The notes under the pieces are model-generated. The model was given only the letters and a program-made list of their open reading frames with translations. It had not been told where the DNA came from and did no database searches. Positions 15,631 through 23,873 of a DNA stretch of 64,000 bases are shown here, one piece after another (the first letter of the stretch is position 1; every line of letters starts with the position of its first letter). Both the position numbers and the translations under genes were made by a program. Source of the DNA: Saccharothrix espanaensis DSM 44229 (lineage in GTDB: Bacteria; Actinomycetota; Actinomycetes; Mycobacteriales; Pseudonocardiaceae); contig NC_019673.1 in NCBI RefSeq assembly GCF_000328705.1, positions 3,782,001 to 3,846,000 on the forward strand. Reading direction: 5' to 3'.

Positions 15631-17001
15631 TCACCGCCGGCGCGACCGGACCCGAACCCACACGACCACGGCCAGGCCGACCGCCACACCCACCGAGGCG
15701 ATCGCGAACGTCCAGTGCGTCGCCCGGGTCACCTCCGCCGCGCCGGCCGCGGTGACGTCGCCGGCGACGGCGGCGAACACCGCGCCCATCACCGACGCGC
15801 CGGTGATCAACCCCAGGTTCCGGGACAGGTTCAGCATCCCCGACACCAGGCCGCGCCGGCCCGCGGTGACGTCCTTCATGACCGAGGTGTTGTTGGCGGC
15901 CTGGAACAACGCGTAGCCGGCGGTGACCACGACGAGCGGCAGCACGTACCCCAGGACACCGGCGGAGGCGGGCGTGAGGGCCAGCGCGGCGGTGCCGGCG
16001 ATCACGCCGCCGAGCCCGACGACGACCGTCGTCCCGGTGCCGAAGCGGTCGGTGGCCCGGCCCGCCGGGATCCCGGTGAGGGCGGCCACCACCGGCCCGG
16101 CGGACATCACCAGGCCCACCAGCACCGGGGCCAGGCCGAGCGCCCGCGCCAGGTGGAACGGTCCGACGACGAGCGTGGTCATCATGACCGTCGAGACCAG
16201 GGCGCTGGTGGTCAGGCTCGCGGCGAGCGCCGGGTCGCGCAGCAGCGACAAGGACAGCAGGGGCACCGGGACCCGGCGCTCGACCACGACGAACAGCACG
16301 AGACCGACCGCGGCGACGACCAGCGCGACCAGCCCGCCGTCGACCGTCATCGCCAGGGCGTACGCGCCGAGGGTGACGGCCAGCAGCGCCGTGCCCGCCG
16401 TGTCGAACCGGCGGGGCCCGGCGGCCGGTGCGGAGGCGGGCACCGCCCGGACGACCAGCACCAGCGCGACGACCCCGAGCGGCACGCCGACCAGGAAGAT
16501 CGCCCGCCAGCCGAAGCCCGCGACCAGGACGCCGCCGAGGGTGGGGCCGAGCGCGGTGCCGATCGCGGACATCGTCCCGAGCAGGCCCATCACCCGGCCG
16601 GTGCGGTCCGGCGCGACGGTCTCGCCGACCAGGGCCATGGTCAGCGCCATCATGGCCGCCGCGCCGATCCCCTGCACCGCCCGCGCGGCGACCAGCAGCG
16701 GCAGGTCCGGGGCGAGCCCGCACAGCAGCGTGGCCAGCGTGAACACCGCCGTGCCGGCGAGCAGCAGCCGGCGGCGGCCGACCAGGTCGCCGAGCCGGCC
16801 CGCGCCGACGACCACCGTCGTGACGGCCAGCACGTAGGCGATCACCACCCACTGGACCTGGTCGAACGACGCGTCCAGCGCGGTGGCGATGTCGGGCAGG
16901 GCGACGTTGGCGATGCTGGTGCCCAGCGACGGCAGCACCGTGCACAGCGACAGTGCGGCCGGGGCCCAACTCCGGGTCTTGCCGGGGGCGATCGACGTCA
17001 T
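15631..17001 (-). CDS. MFS drug exporter, 14-helix DHA2 type
   Basis: The 456-residue integral membrane protein belongs to the EmrB/QacA group. Key segments are LGTSIANVALPDI, the motif A-like GAGRLGDLVGRRRLLLAG, and motif C-like LLGTMSAIGTALGPTLGGVL. About fourteen hydrophobic segments are present. Proton-driven export of toxic or antibiotic compounds is expected. ATG 17001 (MTSIAPGKTRSW) fits the family better than ATG 17091. Its stop lies 7 bp from the stop of the convergent cyclase gene. It is divergent from the LysR gene, which probably controls it. Confidence 0.85.
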   Translation of the reverse strand: MTSIAPGKTRSWAPAALSLCTVLPSLGTSIANVALPDIATALDASFDQVQWVVIAYVLAVTTVVVGAGRLGDLVGRRRLLLAGTAVFTLATLLCGLAPDLPLLVAARAVQGIGAAAMMALTMALVGETVAPDRTGRVMGLLGTMSAIGTALGPTLGGVLVAGFGWRAIFLVGVPLGVVALVLVVRAVPASAPAAGPRRFDTAGTALLAVTLGAYALAMTVDGGLVALVVAAVGLVLFVVVERRVPVPLLSLSLLRDPALAASLTTSALVSTVMMTTLVVGPFHLARALGLAPVLVGLVMSAGPVVAALTGIPAGRATDRFGTGTTVVVGLGGVIAGTAALALTPASAGVLGYVLPLVVVTAGYALFQAANNTSVMKDVTAGRRGLVSGMLNLSRNLGLITGASVMGAVFAAVAGDVTAAGAAEVTRATHWTFAIASVGVAVGLAVVVWVRVRSRRR

Positions 17002-17120
17002 GGGGACTCCAGGTGTTTCGGGGGCGCGCCTCGACGCTAAGTCCGTTCCCGACCTGGCGGAAGGCGCAAATATCGCAAGCAACATGTGCACCGAACGCCA
17101 GGTGTGGCAGCCTGGGGCGC

Positions 17121-18005
17121 ATGGCCCGACCCGACCTGAACCTGCTGGCCACGCTCGACGTGCTGCTCGAAGAGGGCAGCGTCACGCGGGCCGGTGAACG
17201 GCTCGCGCTCAGCCCGTCGGCGATGAGCCGCGCGCTGGCCCGCCTGCGCCGGGCGACCGGTGACCCGCTGCTGGTGCGGGCGGGTCGCGGGCTGGTGCCG
17301 ACCCCGCGCGCCCTGGAGTTGCGCGAGCGGGTGCGCGGCCTGGTCGTGGAAGCCGAGGAGGTGCTGCGGCCCGCTGCCCGGCTGGACCTGGCGACGCTGG
17401 AGCGGACGTTCTCGCTGCGCGCGAGCGACGGGTTCGTGGAGCGCTTCGGGCCCGGCCTGGTCGCGGAGGTCGGCGCGGCGGCACCCGGCGTGCGGCTGCG
17501 GTTCCTCCAGAAGGCCGCGAAGCCCTCGGGGTCGTTGCGCGCCGACGGGGTCGACCTGGACACCGGCGTCCTCGATCAGCCCCCGCTGCCCGACGTGGTG
17601 AGCACGCCCCTGTTCACCGACCGGTTCATCGGGGTGGTGCGCGGTGAGCACCCGTTGAGCACCGCAGAGGTGACCGCCGCCCGGTACGCGGCGGCACGGC
17701 ACGTGCACGTCTCGCGGCGCGGGCTCACCGAGGGCCTGGTGGACCTGGCTTTCGGGTCCGGCGGGCGACGGGACGTCGTGACGGTCGTGGAGGGGTTCGG
17801 CGCGGCGCTGGCGCTGGCCCGCGCGTCGGACCTGGTGGCCACCGTCCCGGCGCGCTACACCGAGGTCCTGCGCGCCGGGATGCACCGGTTCGAGCTGCCG
17901 TTCCCCGCGCCCGAGGTGACGGTGTCGCTGCTCTGGCACGCCCGGTTCGACGCCGACCCGGCGCACCGGTGGCTGCGCGAACTGGTGCGGGAGGCGACCC
18001 GGTGA
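17121..18005 (+). CDS. LysR-family transcriptional regulator
   Basis: The 294-residue protein starts at ATG 17121. Its N-terminal winged helix reads MARPDLNLLATLDVLLEEGSVTRAGERLALSPSAMSRALARLRRATGDPLLVR. That is the NodD/NahR-like variety of LysR (DLNLL start, SPSAMSRALARLR recognition helix). The effector domain follows (from about residue 90). It is divergent from the MFS exporter across 119 bp that contains the AT-rich stretch GCAAATATCGCAAGC, where a LysR site is likely. Control of the exporter in response to its substrate is inferred from layout. Confidence 0.85.
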   Translation: MARPDLNLLATLDVLLEEGSVTRAGERLALSPSAMSRALARLRRATGDPLLVRAGRGLVPTPRALELRERVRGLVVEAEEVLRPAARLDLATLERTFSLRASDGFVERFGPGLVAEVGAAAPGVRLRFLQKAAKPSGSLRADGVDLDTGVLDQPPLPDVVSTPLFTDRFIGVVRGEHPLSTAEVTAARYAAARHVHVSRRGLTEGLVDLAFGSGGRRDVVTVVEGFGAALALARASDLVATVPARYTEVLRAGMHRFELPFPAPEVTVSLLWHARFDADPAHRWLRELVREATR

Positions 18006-18126
18006 TCGTGACCGCCTCGTCCGACCGGGTCCGGTGCGGCCGGCCGGGAACGCCGCCCGCGCGGCCCGGCCCGCCTCCGGGGCGTGTCAGGATTTCGCGG
18101 GTACCGGTACCGGCGGGGAGGCAACC

Positions 18127-18543
18127 ATGGGTGACGAGGACCGGGAGCGGGACCGGCGGGTGGTCGAGGAGTTCCGGGTCGGCGGGGGAGTGGTGGGTGG
18201 TCGGCACGCCGGGCGGACCCTGCTCCTGCTGCACCACACCGGCGCGCGGTCGGGCGTCGAGCGGGTCACGCCGCTGACCTTCCGCACCGTCGGCGAGCGG
18301 TGGGTGGTCGCGGCGGGCAACGGCGGGCTCCCGGCGAACCCCGCCTGGTACCACAACCTGCTGGCCGACCCGGAGGTCTCGGTGGAGATCGGCACCGAGG
18401 CGCACCGGGTGCGCGCCCGGATCGCCGAGGGTGCCGAGCGCGAGGAGCTGGCGGCGCACTTCCGCGCCGCGCCCTCCCGGTTCGCCGCCTTCGAGGAGGC
18501 GCTGGAGCGGGTGATCCCGATCGTGGTCTTCGAACCCCGCTGA
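18127..18543 (+). CDS. F420-dependent nitroreductase-family (Ddn/FDOR-A) oxidoreductase
   Basis: The 138-residue protein starts at ATG 18127 with GGGGAGG upstream. It is a split-barrel flavin/deazaflavin protein: GRTLLLLHHTGARSGVERVTPLTF, then VAAGNGGLPANPAWYHNLLADPEVSVEIG, which is the hallmark block of the Ddn family. Members use reduced F420 to reduce quinones or nitroaromatics, but many are uncharacterised. It follows the LysR gene by 121 bp and precedes the sulfur operon, with no evident link to either. Confidence 0.85.
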   Translation: MGDEDRERDRRVVEEFRVGGGVVGGRHAGRTLLLLHHTGARSGVERVTPLTFRTVGERWVVAAGNGGLPANPAWYHNLLADPEVSVEIGTEAHRVRARIAEGAEREELAAHFRAAPSRFAAFEEALERVIPIVVFEPR

Positions 18544-18805
18544 CCACCGCCGAAACACCCCAGTGTGACGGACCGTGTCGAGCCGTGTTCACCCTGTGAG
18601 AACCCGGCTACTCCGTGTTGACCCGGCGGTGTGGTCCTGTTGGAGTGACTGACGTGCCGCGAACGACCGTGTTGACCAGGCGCCGGCACGTGGACTTCGT
18701 CCGCGTGGCCGCTCAGCGCTGTTGCCCCCGATAGGCCGCAACCCCGTCCACGCTCTGTCCACTCCGGACAGTGCCACGTTCGTCGACCTCCTCTGGAGTC
18801 CCACC
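18544..18805 (+). promoter_or_regulatory. Control region of the sulfur operon
   Basis: Besides the leader ORF this region holds the 11-mer CCGTGTT[G/C]ACC three times (18583-18593, 18613-18623, 18668-18678). The second contains TTGACC, which with TGGAGT 17 bp downstream (18641-18646) is a possible promoter. A hairpin CTGTCC-ACTCC-GGACAG at 18755-18771 lies between the leader stop and the sfnG ribosome binding site. The repeats look like sites for a sulfur-status regulator. The hairpin could act in attenuation. Confidence 0.5.
18669..18734 (+). CDS. Cysteine-attenuation leader peptide
   Basis: A 21-codon ORF starting at GTG ends with RRRHVDFVRVAAQRCCPR and a TAG. The R-x-HVDxxRV core followed by a Cys-Cys pair is the signature of the short leader peptides found upstream of sulfur-assimilation genes in actinobacteria. 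In mycobacteria, poly-Cys leader ORFs act as cysteine-responsive attenuators: ribosome stalling at Cys codons when Cys-tRNA is short raises downstream expression. It sits 71 bp before the sfnG start, in the right place for this role. A leader function is well supported by sequence and context, although the exact start codon is not certain. Confidence 0.8.
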   Translation: MLTRRRHVDFVRVAAQRCCPR

Positions 18806-19936
18806 GTGCCCGAACACCGGGAGCGGGAGCCGCTGAAGTTCGCCTACTGGGTGCCCAACGTCAGCGGTGGTCTCGTCGTCAGCGACATCGAGCAGCGGAC
18901 CGACTGGTCCTACGACTACAACCGCGAGCTGGCCGTGCTCGCCGAGGACAACGGCTTCGACTACGCCCTGAGCCAAGTTCGCTACCTGGCCAGCTACGGT
19001 GCCGCCTACCAGCACGAATCCACCAGTTTCAGCCTCGCCCTGCTGCTGGCCACCCAGCGGCTCAAGGTGATCGCCGCCGTGCACCCGGGGCTGTGGCACC
19101 CGGCCGTGCTGGCGAAGTTCATCGCCACCGCCGACCACATCTCCGGCGGGCGCGCGGCGGTCAACGTCGTCAGCGGGTGGTTCAAGGGCGAGTTCACCGC
19201 CCTGGGCGAGCCGTGGCTGGAGCACGACGAGCGGTACCGCCGCTCCGAGGAGTTCATCCGGGTGCTGCGGGCGAGCTGGACCGACGAGCCCGCCGAGTTC
19301 GCCGGCGACTTCTACCGGCTGCGCGGCTTCGACCTCAAGCCCAAGCCCCTGGCCGTGCCCGGCCGCGCCCACCCGGAGATCTTCCAGGGCGGCAACTCCA
19401 CCGCCGCGCGCGCCATGGCGGGCCGCGTGTCGGACTGGTACTTCAGCAACGGCAAGGACTTCGACGGCGTCACCGAGCAGGTCGAGGAGGTCACCGCGGC
19501 CGCCGGCGGTCGCCGGGTCCGGTTCGGGCTCAACGGTTTCCTGATCGCCCGCGACACCGAGGCCGAGGCCCGCGAGACGCTGCGCGAGATCGTCGCCAAG
19601 GCCGACGTCCCAGCGGTGCACGGGTTCCGCGACGCGGTGCGGCAGGCCGGCGGCTCGACCGGCGACCGCAGGGGCATGTGGGCCGACTCGACGTTCGACG
19701 ACCTGGTGCAGTACAACGACGGCTTCCGCTCCCGGCTGATCGGCACGCCCGAGCAGATCGCCCACCGGATCGTGGAGTACAAGCGCCGGGGTGTCGACTT
19801 GCTCCTGCTGGGTTTCCTGCACTACCACGAGGAAGTCGCCTACTTCGGCCGGCACGTGCTGCCGGTCGTCCGCGACCTCGAAGCCTCCCTCGACGCCTCC
19901 GCCGCCACCCCCGAGCCGATCGGAGTCCGACCGTGA
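18806..19936 (+). CDS. sfnG: FMNH2-dependent dimethyl sulfone monooxygenase (SfnG-like)
   Basis: The 376-residue protein starts at GTG 18806, 8 nt after GGAG; an in-frame upstream ATG at 18722 overlaps the leader peptide. It is an LLM-class TIM barrel close to SfnG: PLKFAYWVPNVSGGLVVSD, the NGFDYALSQVRYLASYGA stretch, HPGLWHPAVLAKFIATADHISGGRAAVNVVSGWFKGEF and HPEIFQGGNSTAARAMAGR. SfnG converts dimethyl sulfone to methanesulfinate with FMNH2 and O2, letting cells use organosulfur when sulfate is short. The operon partner overlaps by 4 bp. No flavin reductase is encoded next to it. Cysteine-sensitive control is suggested by the leader peptide. Confidence 0.88.
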   Translation: MPEHREREPLKFAYWVPNVSGGLVVSDIEQRTDWSYDYNRELAVLAEDNGFDYALSQVRYLASYGAAYQHESTSFSLALLLATQRLKVIAAVHPGLWHPAVLAKFIATADHISGGRAAVNVVSGWFKGEFTALGEPWLEHDERYRRSEEFIRVLRASWTDEPAEFAGDFYRLRGFDLKPKPLAVPGRAHPEIFQGGNSTAARAMAGRVSDWYFSNGKDFDGVTEQVEEVTAAAGGRRVRFGLNGFLIARDTEAEARETLREIVAKADVPAVHGFRDAVRQAGGSTGDRRGMWADSTFDDLVQYNDGFRSRLIGTPEQIAHRIVEYKRRGVDLLLLGFLHYHEEVAYFGRHVLPVVRDLEASLDASAATPEPIGVRP

Positions 19937-21150
19937 CCACGTCCGCCCAGCACACCTGGACCACGACCCCCGCCACCGCCGACGAGTGGATCACCCGCGC
20001 CCGCGAGGTGGCCACGCTGCTGGCCACCGACGCCGTGCAGCGCGACCGCGCCGGGGCCACCCCGCACGCGGAAGTCGCGCTGCTCAAGGACTCCGGGCTG
20101 GTCACCCTGCTCGGCCCGGTCGAGCACGGCGGCGGCGGGCAGGACTGGACGACCGCCTACCGGGTGATCCGCGAGGTCGCCACCGGGGACGGCTCGGTCG
20201 GCCAGCTCATCGGCTACCACTACCTGTGGTTCTGGGCCGCCCGGCTGGTCGCCACGCCGGAGCAGATCGCCGCCGTGGAGGAGCAGGCCACCCGTGACCG
20301 GTGGTTCTTCGGCGGCGCGGTGAACCCGCGCGACGACGACCTGCTGATCGTCGAGGACGGCGACGACCTGGTGTACAACGGCCGCAAGTCGTTCTCCACC
20401 GGCGGCAAGGTCTCCGACGTGACCGTGCTGGAAGGCGTGCTGGAGGGCACCGAGAAGCACATCTTCGCGATCGTGCCCTCGCAGCAGGACGGGATCGTGT
20501 TCGAGAACGACTGGGACAACCTCGGTCAGCGGCTCACCGAGAGCGGCGGCGTGCGGGTCGAGGGCGTGCGCGTGCCGTGGGCGCAGGCGGCCGGGTACGT
20601 GGACAAGGAGTTCACCCCGAAGGTCTACAACACGCTCAACGTGCCGCTGATCCAGTTGGTGTTCACCAACTTCTACCTGGGCATCGCCAAGGGCGCGCTC
20701 GCCGTGGCCGCCGCCTACACCCGTGACACCACCCGGCCCTGGCCGTACGCGGTGGACGTGAAGGGCGCCGCCGTCGAGGAGTTCCACGTCCTGGAGACCT
20801 ACGGCGGTCTCCAGGCCAAGCTGTGGGCGGCGGAAGCGCTCGCCGAGCGCGCCGCCGGGCTGATCGAGGCGATCAACGCCCACCCGGACGAGGTCACCGA
20901 GCGGGAGCGCGGCGAGGCGGCGGTGGTCATCGCGGCGGCCAAGGAGCGGGCGATCGAGACCGGGCTGGAGATCGGCACCCGGATCTTCGAGGTGACCGGG
21001 GCGCGGGCGACCGCGAACCACGTCGGGCTGGACATCTTCTGGCGCAACATCCGCACGCACAGCCTGCACGACCCGGTGCCGCACAAGCGCGCCGAGATCG
21101 GCCGGTACGCGTTGCTGGGCGAGATCCCGGCGCCCACCTGGTACACGTGA
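19933..21150 (+). CDS. DszC/SfnC-type flavin-dependent sulfur monooxygenase (acyl-CoA dehydrogenase fold)
   Basis: The 405-residue protein begins at GTG 19933, overlapping the sfnG stop by GTGA. It has the acyl-CoA dehydrogenase fold but belongs to the dibenzothiophene-monooxygenase branch: DSGLVTLLGPVEHGGGGQDW, GDGSVGQLIGYHYLWFW, NGRKSFSTGGKVSDV and the C-terminal RNIRTHSLHDPVPHKRAEIGRYAL. In this branch reduced flavin activates O2 instead of oxidising an acyl-CoA. With SfnG it would oxidise organosulfur compounds such as sulfides or sulfones. Translational coupling and the Cys-Cys leader support a role in sulfur scavenging. The exact substrate is unknown. Confidence 0.88.
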   Translation: MTTSAQHTWTTTPATADEWITRAREVATLLATDAVQRDRAGATPHAEVALLKDSGLVTLLGPVEHGGGGQDWTTAYRVIREVATGDGSVGQLIGYHYLWFWAARLVATPEQIAAVEEQATRDRWFFGGAVNPRDDDLLIVEDGDDLVYNGRKSFSTGGKVSDVTVLEGVLEGTEKHIFAIVPSQQDGIVFENDWDNLGQRLTESGGVRVEGVRVPWAQAAGYVDKEFTPKVYNTLNVPLIQLVFTNFYLGIAKGALAVAAAYTRDTTRPWPYAVDVKGAAVEEFHVLETYGGLQAKLWAAEALAERAAGLIEAINAHPDEVTERERGEAAVVIAAAKERAIETGLEIGTRIFEVTGARATANHVGLDIFWRNIRTHSLHDPVPHKRAEIGRYALLGEIPAPTWYT

Positions 21151-21180
21151 CCCGGCGCTGACCGGGCCCCTTGACCTCGC

Positions 21181-21201
21181 CAGGTTTGTGATGCAAACCT
21201 G
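21181..21201. promoter_or_regulatory. 21-bp dyad, operator of the membrane-protein/HTH operon
   Basis: Perfect 8-bp arms CAGGTTTG and CAAACCTG flank a 5-nt centre (TGATG). The dyad ends 32 bp before the start of the membrane protein gene. The second gene of that operon encodes a small winged-helix regulator, the obvious candidate to bind here and repress its own operon. Confidence 0.65.
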
Positions 21202-21233
21202 TCTGCACCACAGAGGCCATGGGGGAGTGCACG

Positions 21234-22211
21234 ATGTCCGACGCGGGGACCGCCGGTCTGCTCGACGAGATGAGCAGCCTGCGCAAACGGACCAGGCGGG
21301 AACGGCGGGGCTACTGGTTCCCGCTGCTGGTGTTCGGGCTGCTCACGCTCGGCGCGATCCCGTTGATGCGGCAGTTCGACTGGGAGAACTCGCCGACCAG
21401 GCGCTGCGACCACCACCCGGACGGGCGGGTCAGCAGTTGCTCGGACCAGCCGCCCGACACCGCGTTCGAGGTGCCGGGGTTCGGCCGGGTCGACCCGCTG
21501 GCGGTGTTCAACAGTGGGTTCATCGGGGGGATCGCCCACCCCCTCGCGCTCGGGCTCTACTGGCTGGGCGTCCTGGTCCTGGGCTTCCTGGCCACCGTCT
21601 GGTGGTACCGGTGGCGGGCCGCCCGGGTCGGCGTGGAGACGTCGACCCGGGCCTACGCCCAGGTCACGCTGTACGGGCTGGCGGTGCTGCTGCTGGTGCC
21701 GCTGATCAGCGCGGTGACCGGCCGGTCGATCCGGCTCAGCCACTGGGAGCAGCGGTTCGGCAGCGTGGCGCTCGTGCTGCTCTCGCTCGGCGCGGTGCTG
21801 GTCGCGATGCGGCTGTCGAAGGCCGACCGCGCCCCGTCGCGGCGGCGGCGCGTGCTGGGCGGGGTCGCGGTGGCGTTCACCGTGCTCGTCGTCGCGACCC
21901 TCGCCGCGGCCACCATCGACAAGACCGGCGGCCTGATGCTGATCGCCATCGGCCTGCTCACCCTGGCGGTGCTGGAGCGCAGCGCGTGGTGCACGGTGGT
22001 CGCCGTCGCGTTCACCGGTGTCACCCTGCTGGCGAACATCTCCTACATGGGTACGATCTTCTACCGCCTGAACTGGGAGATCGGTCCGCGTGACACCAAC
22101 CTCCTGTTCAACGGCAAGGACGTGGTGCTGCCCGGGGCGGTGCTGATCATCGGGGGAGTGGTGGCGCTGGTCGGGCAGTGGTGGACGAGCAGGTCCGGGC
22201 GGACCGGGTGA
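21234..22211 (+). CDS. Multi-pass membrane protein of unknown function
   Basis: The 325-residue protein starts at ATG 21234 with GGGGGAG upstream. Hydrophobic segments near residues 28-48, 95-125, 140-162, 175-195, 210-230, 235-255 and 285-310 suggest six or seven helices. A Cys-containing extracytoplasmic loop (RRCDHHPDGRVSSCSD) follows the first helix and may form a disulfide. I do not recognise a family. It is coupled by a GTGA overlap to a winged-helix regulator and preceded by a strong dyad. This membrane-protein plus small HTH arrangement is common in actinobacteria and often senses envelope or antibiotic stress. Confidence 0.75.
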   Translation: MSDAGTAGLLDEMSSLRKRTRRERRGYWFPLLVFGLLTLGAIPLMRQFDWENSPTRRCDHHPDGRVSSCSDQPPDTAFEVPGFGRVDPLAVFNSGFIGGIAHPLALGLYWLGVLVLGFLATVWWYRWRAARVGVETSTRAYAQVTLYGLAVLLLVPLISAVTGRSIRLSHWEQRFGSVALVLLSLGAVLVAMRLSKADRAPSRRRRVLGGVAVAFTVLVVATLAAATIDKTGGLMLIAIGLLTLAVLERSAWCTVVAVAFTGVTLLANISYMGTIFYRLNWEIGPRDTNLLFNGKDVVLPGAVLIIGGVVALVGQWWTSRSGRTG

Positions 22212-22528
22212 GCGAGCAGCACCCGACCACCGGGCTGGACGACGTCGTCCACCAGCGCCACCGGCTCGGCATCCTGACCATCGCGGCCGAGGCCGAGCGG
22301 GTCGAGTTCGGCTACCTCCGGTCCACCCTGGACCTGACGGCGGGCAACCTGTCCCGGCACATCACCGTGCTGGAGGAGTCGGGCCTGGTCCAGGTGGACA
22401 AGGGCTACGACGGCCGCCGGCCCAAGACGTGGGTCCGCATCACCGGCGTGGGCCGCACCGCGCTGACCAACGAGATGGCCGCCCTGCGCGCGCTGCTCAC
22501 CCGGCACGAGGAGAGCCCGGCGGGCTGA
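22208..22528 (+). CDS. Small winged-helix transcriptional regulator
   Basis: The 106-residue protein starts at GTG 22208 (GTGA overlap with the membrane gene). A GTG at 22178 is also in frame. Nearly the whole protein is one MarR/ArsR-like winged helix (PF13601-like): HQRHRLGILTIAAEAERVEFGYLRSTLDLTAGNLSRHITVLEESGLVQVDKGYDGRRPKTWVRIT, with the wing formed by KGYDGRRPKTWV. No ligand domain or metal site is seen. It likely binds the dyad at 21181-21201 and autoregulates the operon. Confidence 0.88.
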   Translation: MSEQHPTTGLDDVVHQRHRLGILTIAAEAERVEFGYLRSTLDLTAGNLSRHITVLEESGLVQVDKGYDGRRPKTWVRITGVGRTALTNEMAALRALLTRHEESPAG

Positions 22529-22529
22529 G

Positions 22530-22554
22530 CGGGCGGGGGAACCGCCCCCGCCCG
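22530..22554. terminator. Terminator hairpin
   Basis: A 10-bp perfect stem CGGGCGGGGG/CCCCCGCCCG with a 5-nt loop lies directly after the regulator stop and before the convergent serine hydrolase. Confidence 0.6.
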
Positions 22555-22571
22555 TCACCTGCTACCTCACC

Positions 22572-22622
22572 CGCACGGTGTCAATCGCACGGTGTCAACC
22601 GCGCAGGGTCAACCGCACAGGG
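22572..22622. repeat. 14-bp tandem repeat running into a stop codon
   Basis: Units of CGCACGGTGTCAAY occur at 22572-22585 and 22586-22599, then a diverged unit (CGCGCAGGGTCAAC) at 22600-22613 and a partial one. The array contains the stop codon of the minus-strand serine hydrolase (22609-22611). Slippage here could have moved that stop. Confidence 0.7.
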
Positions 22623-23784
22623 CAGCCGCGACGACCTTGTACTCGGCGTCCCGGATCTTCTGGTTCGCGGTCGGGTCGACGAAGTCGTAGCGGCCGTGGT
22701 TCTCCGACATCGCGACGCGCTTCGCGCCGTCCAGCGTGCTGTACATGTAGGTGGTGAAGCCCTGCACGCCGCCGGTGTGCCCGACGCCGAAGCAGCCCGG
22801 CGCGAACTCGTGCACCTCCAGCCCGAGGCCGTAGCCGTCGTTGCCCGAGGTCGTCCGGGTGGTGCGCATCTCGGCGAGCAGGCGCGGCGGCAGCAGTCGG
22901 CCGCCCAGCAGCGCCCCCAGGAAGCGGTCGAGGTCCGCCGTGGTGGAGATGATCTCGCCGGCGGGCCCGGCCCACGACGGGTTCTGCCGGGTCACGTCGA
23001 CCGTGGTCAGCCGGCCGCCGTCCTGGTAGCTGTGGTAGCCGTGCGCGGTGCGGCCGGGGATCTCCGTCCGCGTGCCGGGCAGGCTGGTGTCGCGCAGCCC
23101 CAGCGGCTTGAGGATCCGGCGCTCGACCTGGCTCGCGTACGACGTGCCGGTCACCTTCTCGATCAGCAGCCCGGCCAGCAGGTAGTTGGTGTTGGAGTAG
23201 GAGAACTCCTCGCCGGGCGGGAAGAGCGCGGGCTTGGTCAGCGCGAACCGGACCAGCTCGTCGGACCGGTAGGTGCGGAACCGGTCGCCGGCCCACTGCT
23301 TGCCGAACAGGGGGATGCCGGCCTCGATCGTGCCGTCCGCCCGGGGCGAGCCGGTGTAGTTGAACAGGCCGGTGGTGTGCTGCAACAGCATCCGCACGGT
23401 GATCCGCCGGTCCAGGCCGTAGCGGGGCAGGTGCCGGGCGACCGGCTCGTCCAGCTCCACCCTGCCCTCGCCCACCAGTTGCAGCACGACGGTGGCGGTG
23501 AACGCCTTGGTGGTGCTGCCCGCGCGGAACCGGCCGGTGGTCGACGGCTCGGCCGACTCGCCCAGCTCCCGCACGCCCGCGTTGCCGGTCCACCCGCCCC
23601 GGCGGTCGTGCACGCGCAACTGGACGCCGGCGATCCCGGTCGTCACCAGCTCGCCGACGGCCTGGCGCAGCGGTTCGCGGGCGGGCGCGGCCTGCGCGGA
23701 CCCGGCCGCTGCCGTGCCGACCAGACCGGCGAGCAGCGCTCCGGCCACCACGGCGGCTCCGGTCCGGCTCTTGTTCGAAACCAC
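22609..23784 (-). CDS. Secreted serine hydrolase (D-Ala-D-Ala carboxypeptidase/class C beta-lactamase family)
   Basis: The 391-residue protein starts at GTG 23784 behind AGGAGGA. The signal peptide covers residues 1-32 (TGAAVVAGALLAGLVGTAAAGSAQA). Catalytic motifs of the family are in order: SxxK as S90-T-T-K93, YxN as Y196-S-N198, and the HTG box in GVGHTGGVQGF. These are secreted peptidases or esterases similar to the Streptomyces R61 DD-peptidase, with peptidoglycan or D-amino-acid esters as substrate. The upstream dyads at 23803-23818 and 23874-23895 may regulate it. The 3' end runs through a tandem repeat. Confidence 0.88.
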   Translation of the reverse strand: MVSNKSRTGAAVVAGALLAGLVGTAAAGSAQAAPAREPLRQAVGELVTTGIAGVQLRVHDRRGGWTGNAGVRELGESAEPSTTGRFRAGSTTKAFTATVVLQLVGEGRVELDEPVARHLPRYGLDRRITVRMLLQHTTGLFNYTGSPRADGTIEAGIPLFGKQWAGDRFRTYRSDELVRFALTKPALFPPGEEFSYSNTNYLLAGLLIEKVTGTSYASQVERRILKPLGLRDTSLPGTRTEIPGRTAHGYHSYQDGGRLTTVDVTRQNPSWAGPAGEIISTTADLDRFLGALLGGRLLPPRLLAEMRTTRTTSGNDGYGLGLEVHEFAPGCFGVGHTGGVQGFTTYMYSTLDGAKRVAMSENHGRYDFVDPTANQKIRDAEYKVVAAALCG

Positions 23785-23802
23785 GGACGTTCCTCCTCGG
23801 TA

Positions 23803-23818
23803 AAGGCACTCTTGCCTT
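23803..23818. promoter_or_regulatory. Dyad in the serine hydrolase leader
   Basis: AAGGCA-CTCT-TGCCTT is a perfect 6-bp-arm dyad, about 20 bp upstream of the GTG start and beside the ribosome binding site. It could be an operator or a hairpin in the 5' untranslated region. Confidence 0.4.
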
Positions 23819-23873
23819 GCCGAGAACGCTAGGGACGGCGGCGCGCGGTCGAAATCTCGCGGACGCCCCACCT

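Noticed and set aside
18127..18543. Ddn-type protein as first gene of the sulfur operon
   Set aside because: A 262-bp region with its own leader peptide and promoter separates it from sfnG.
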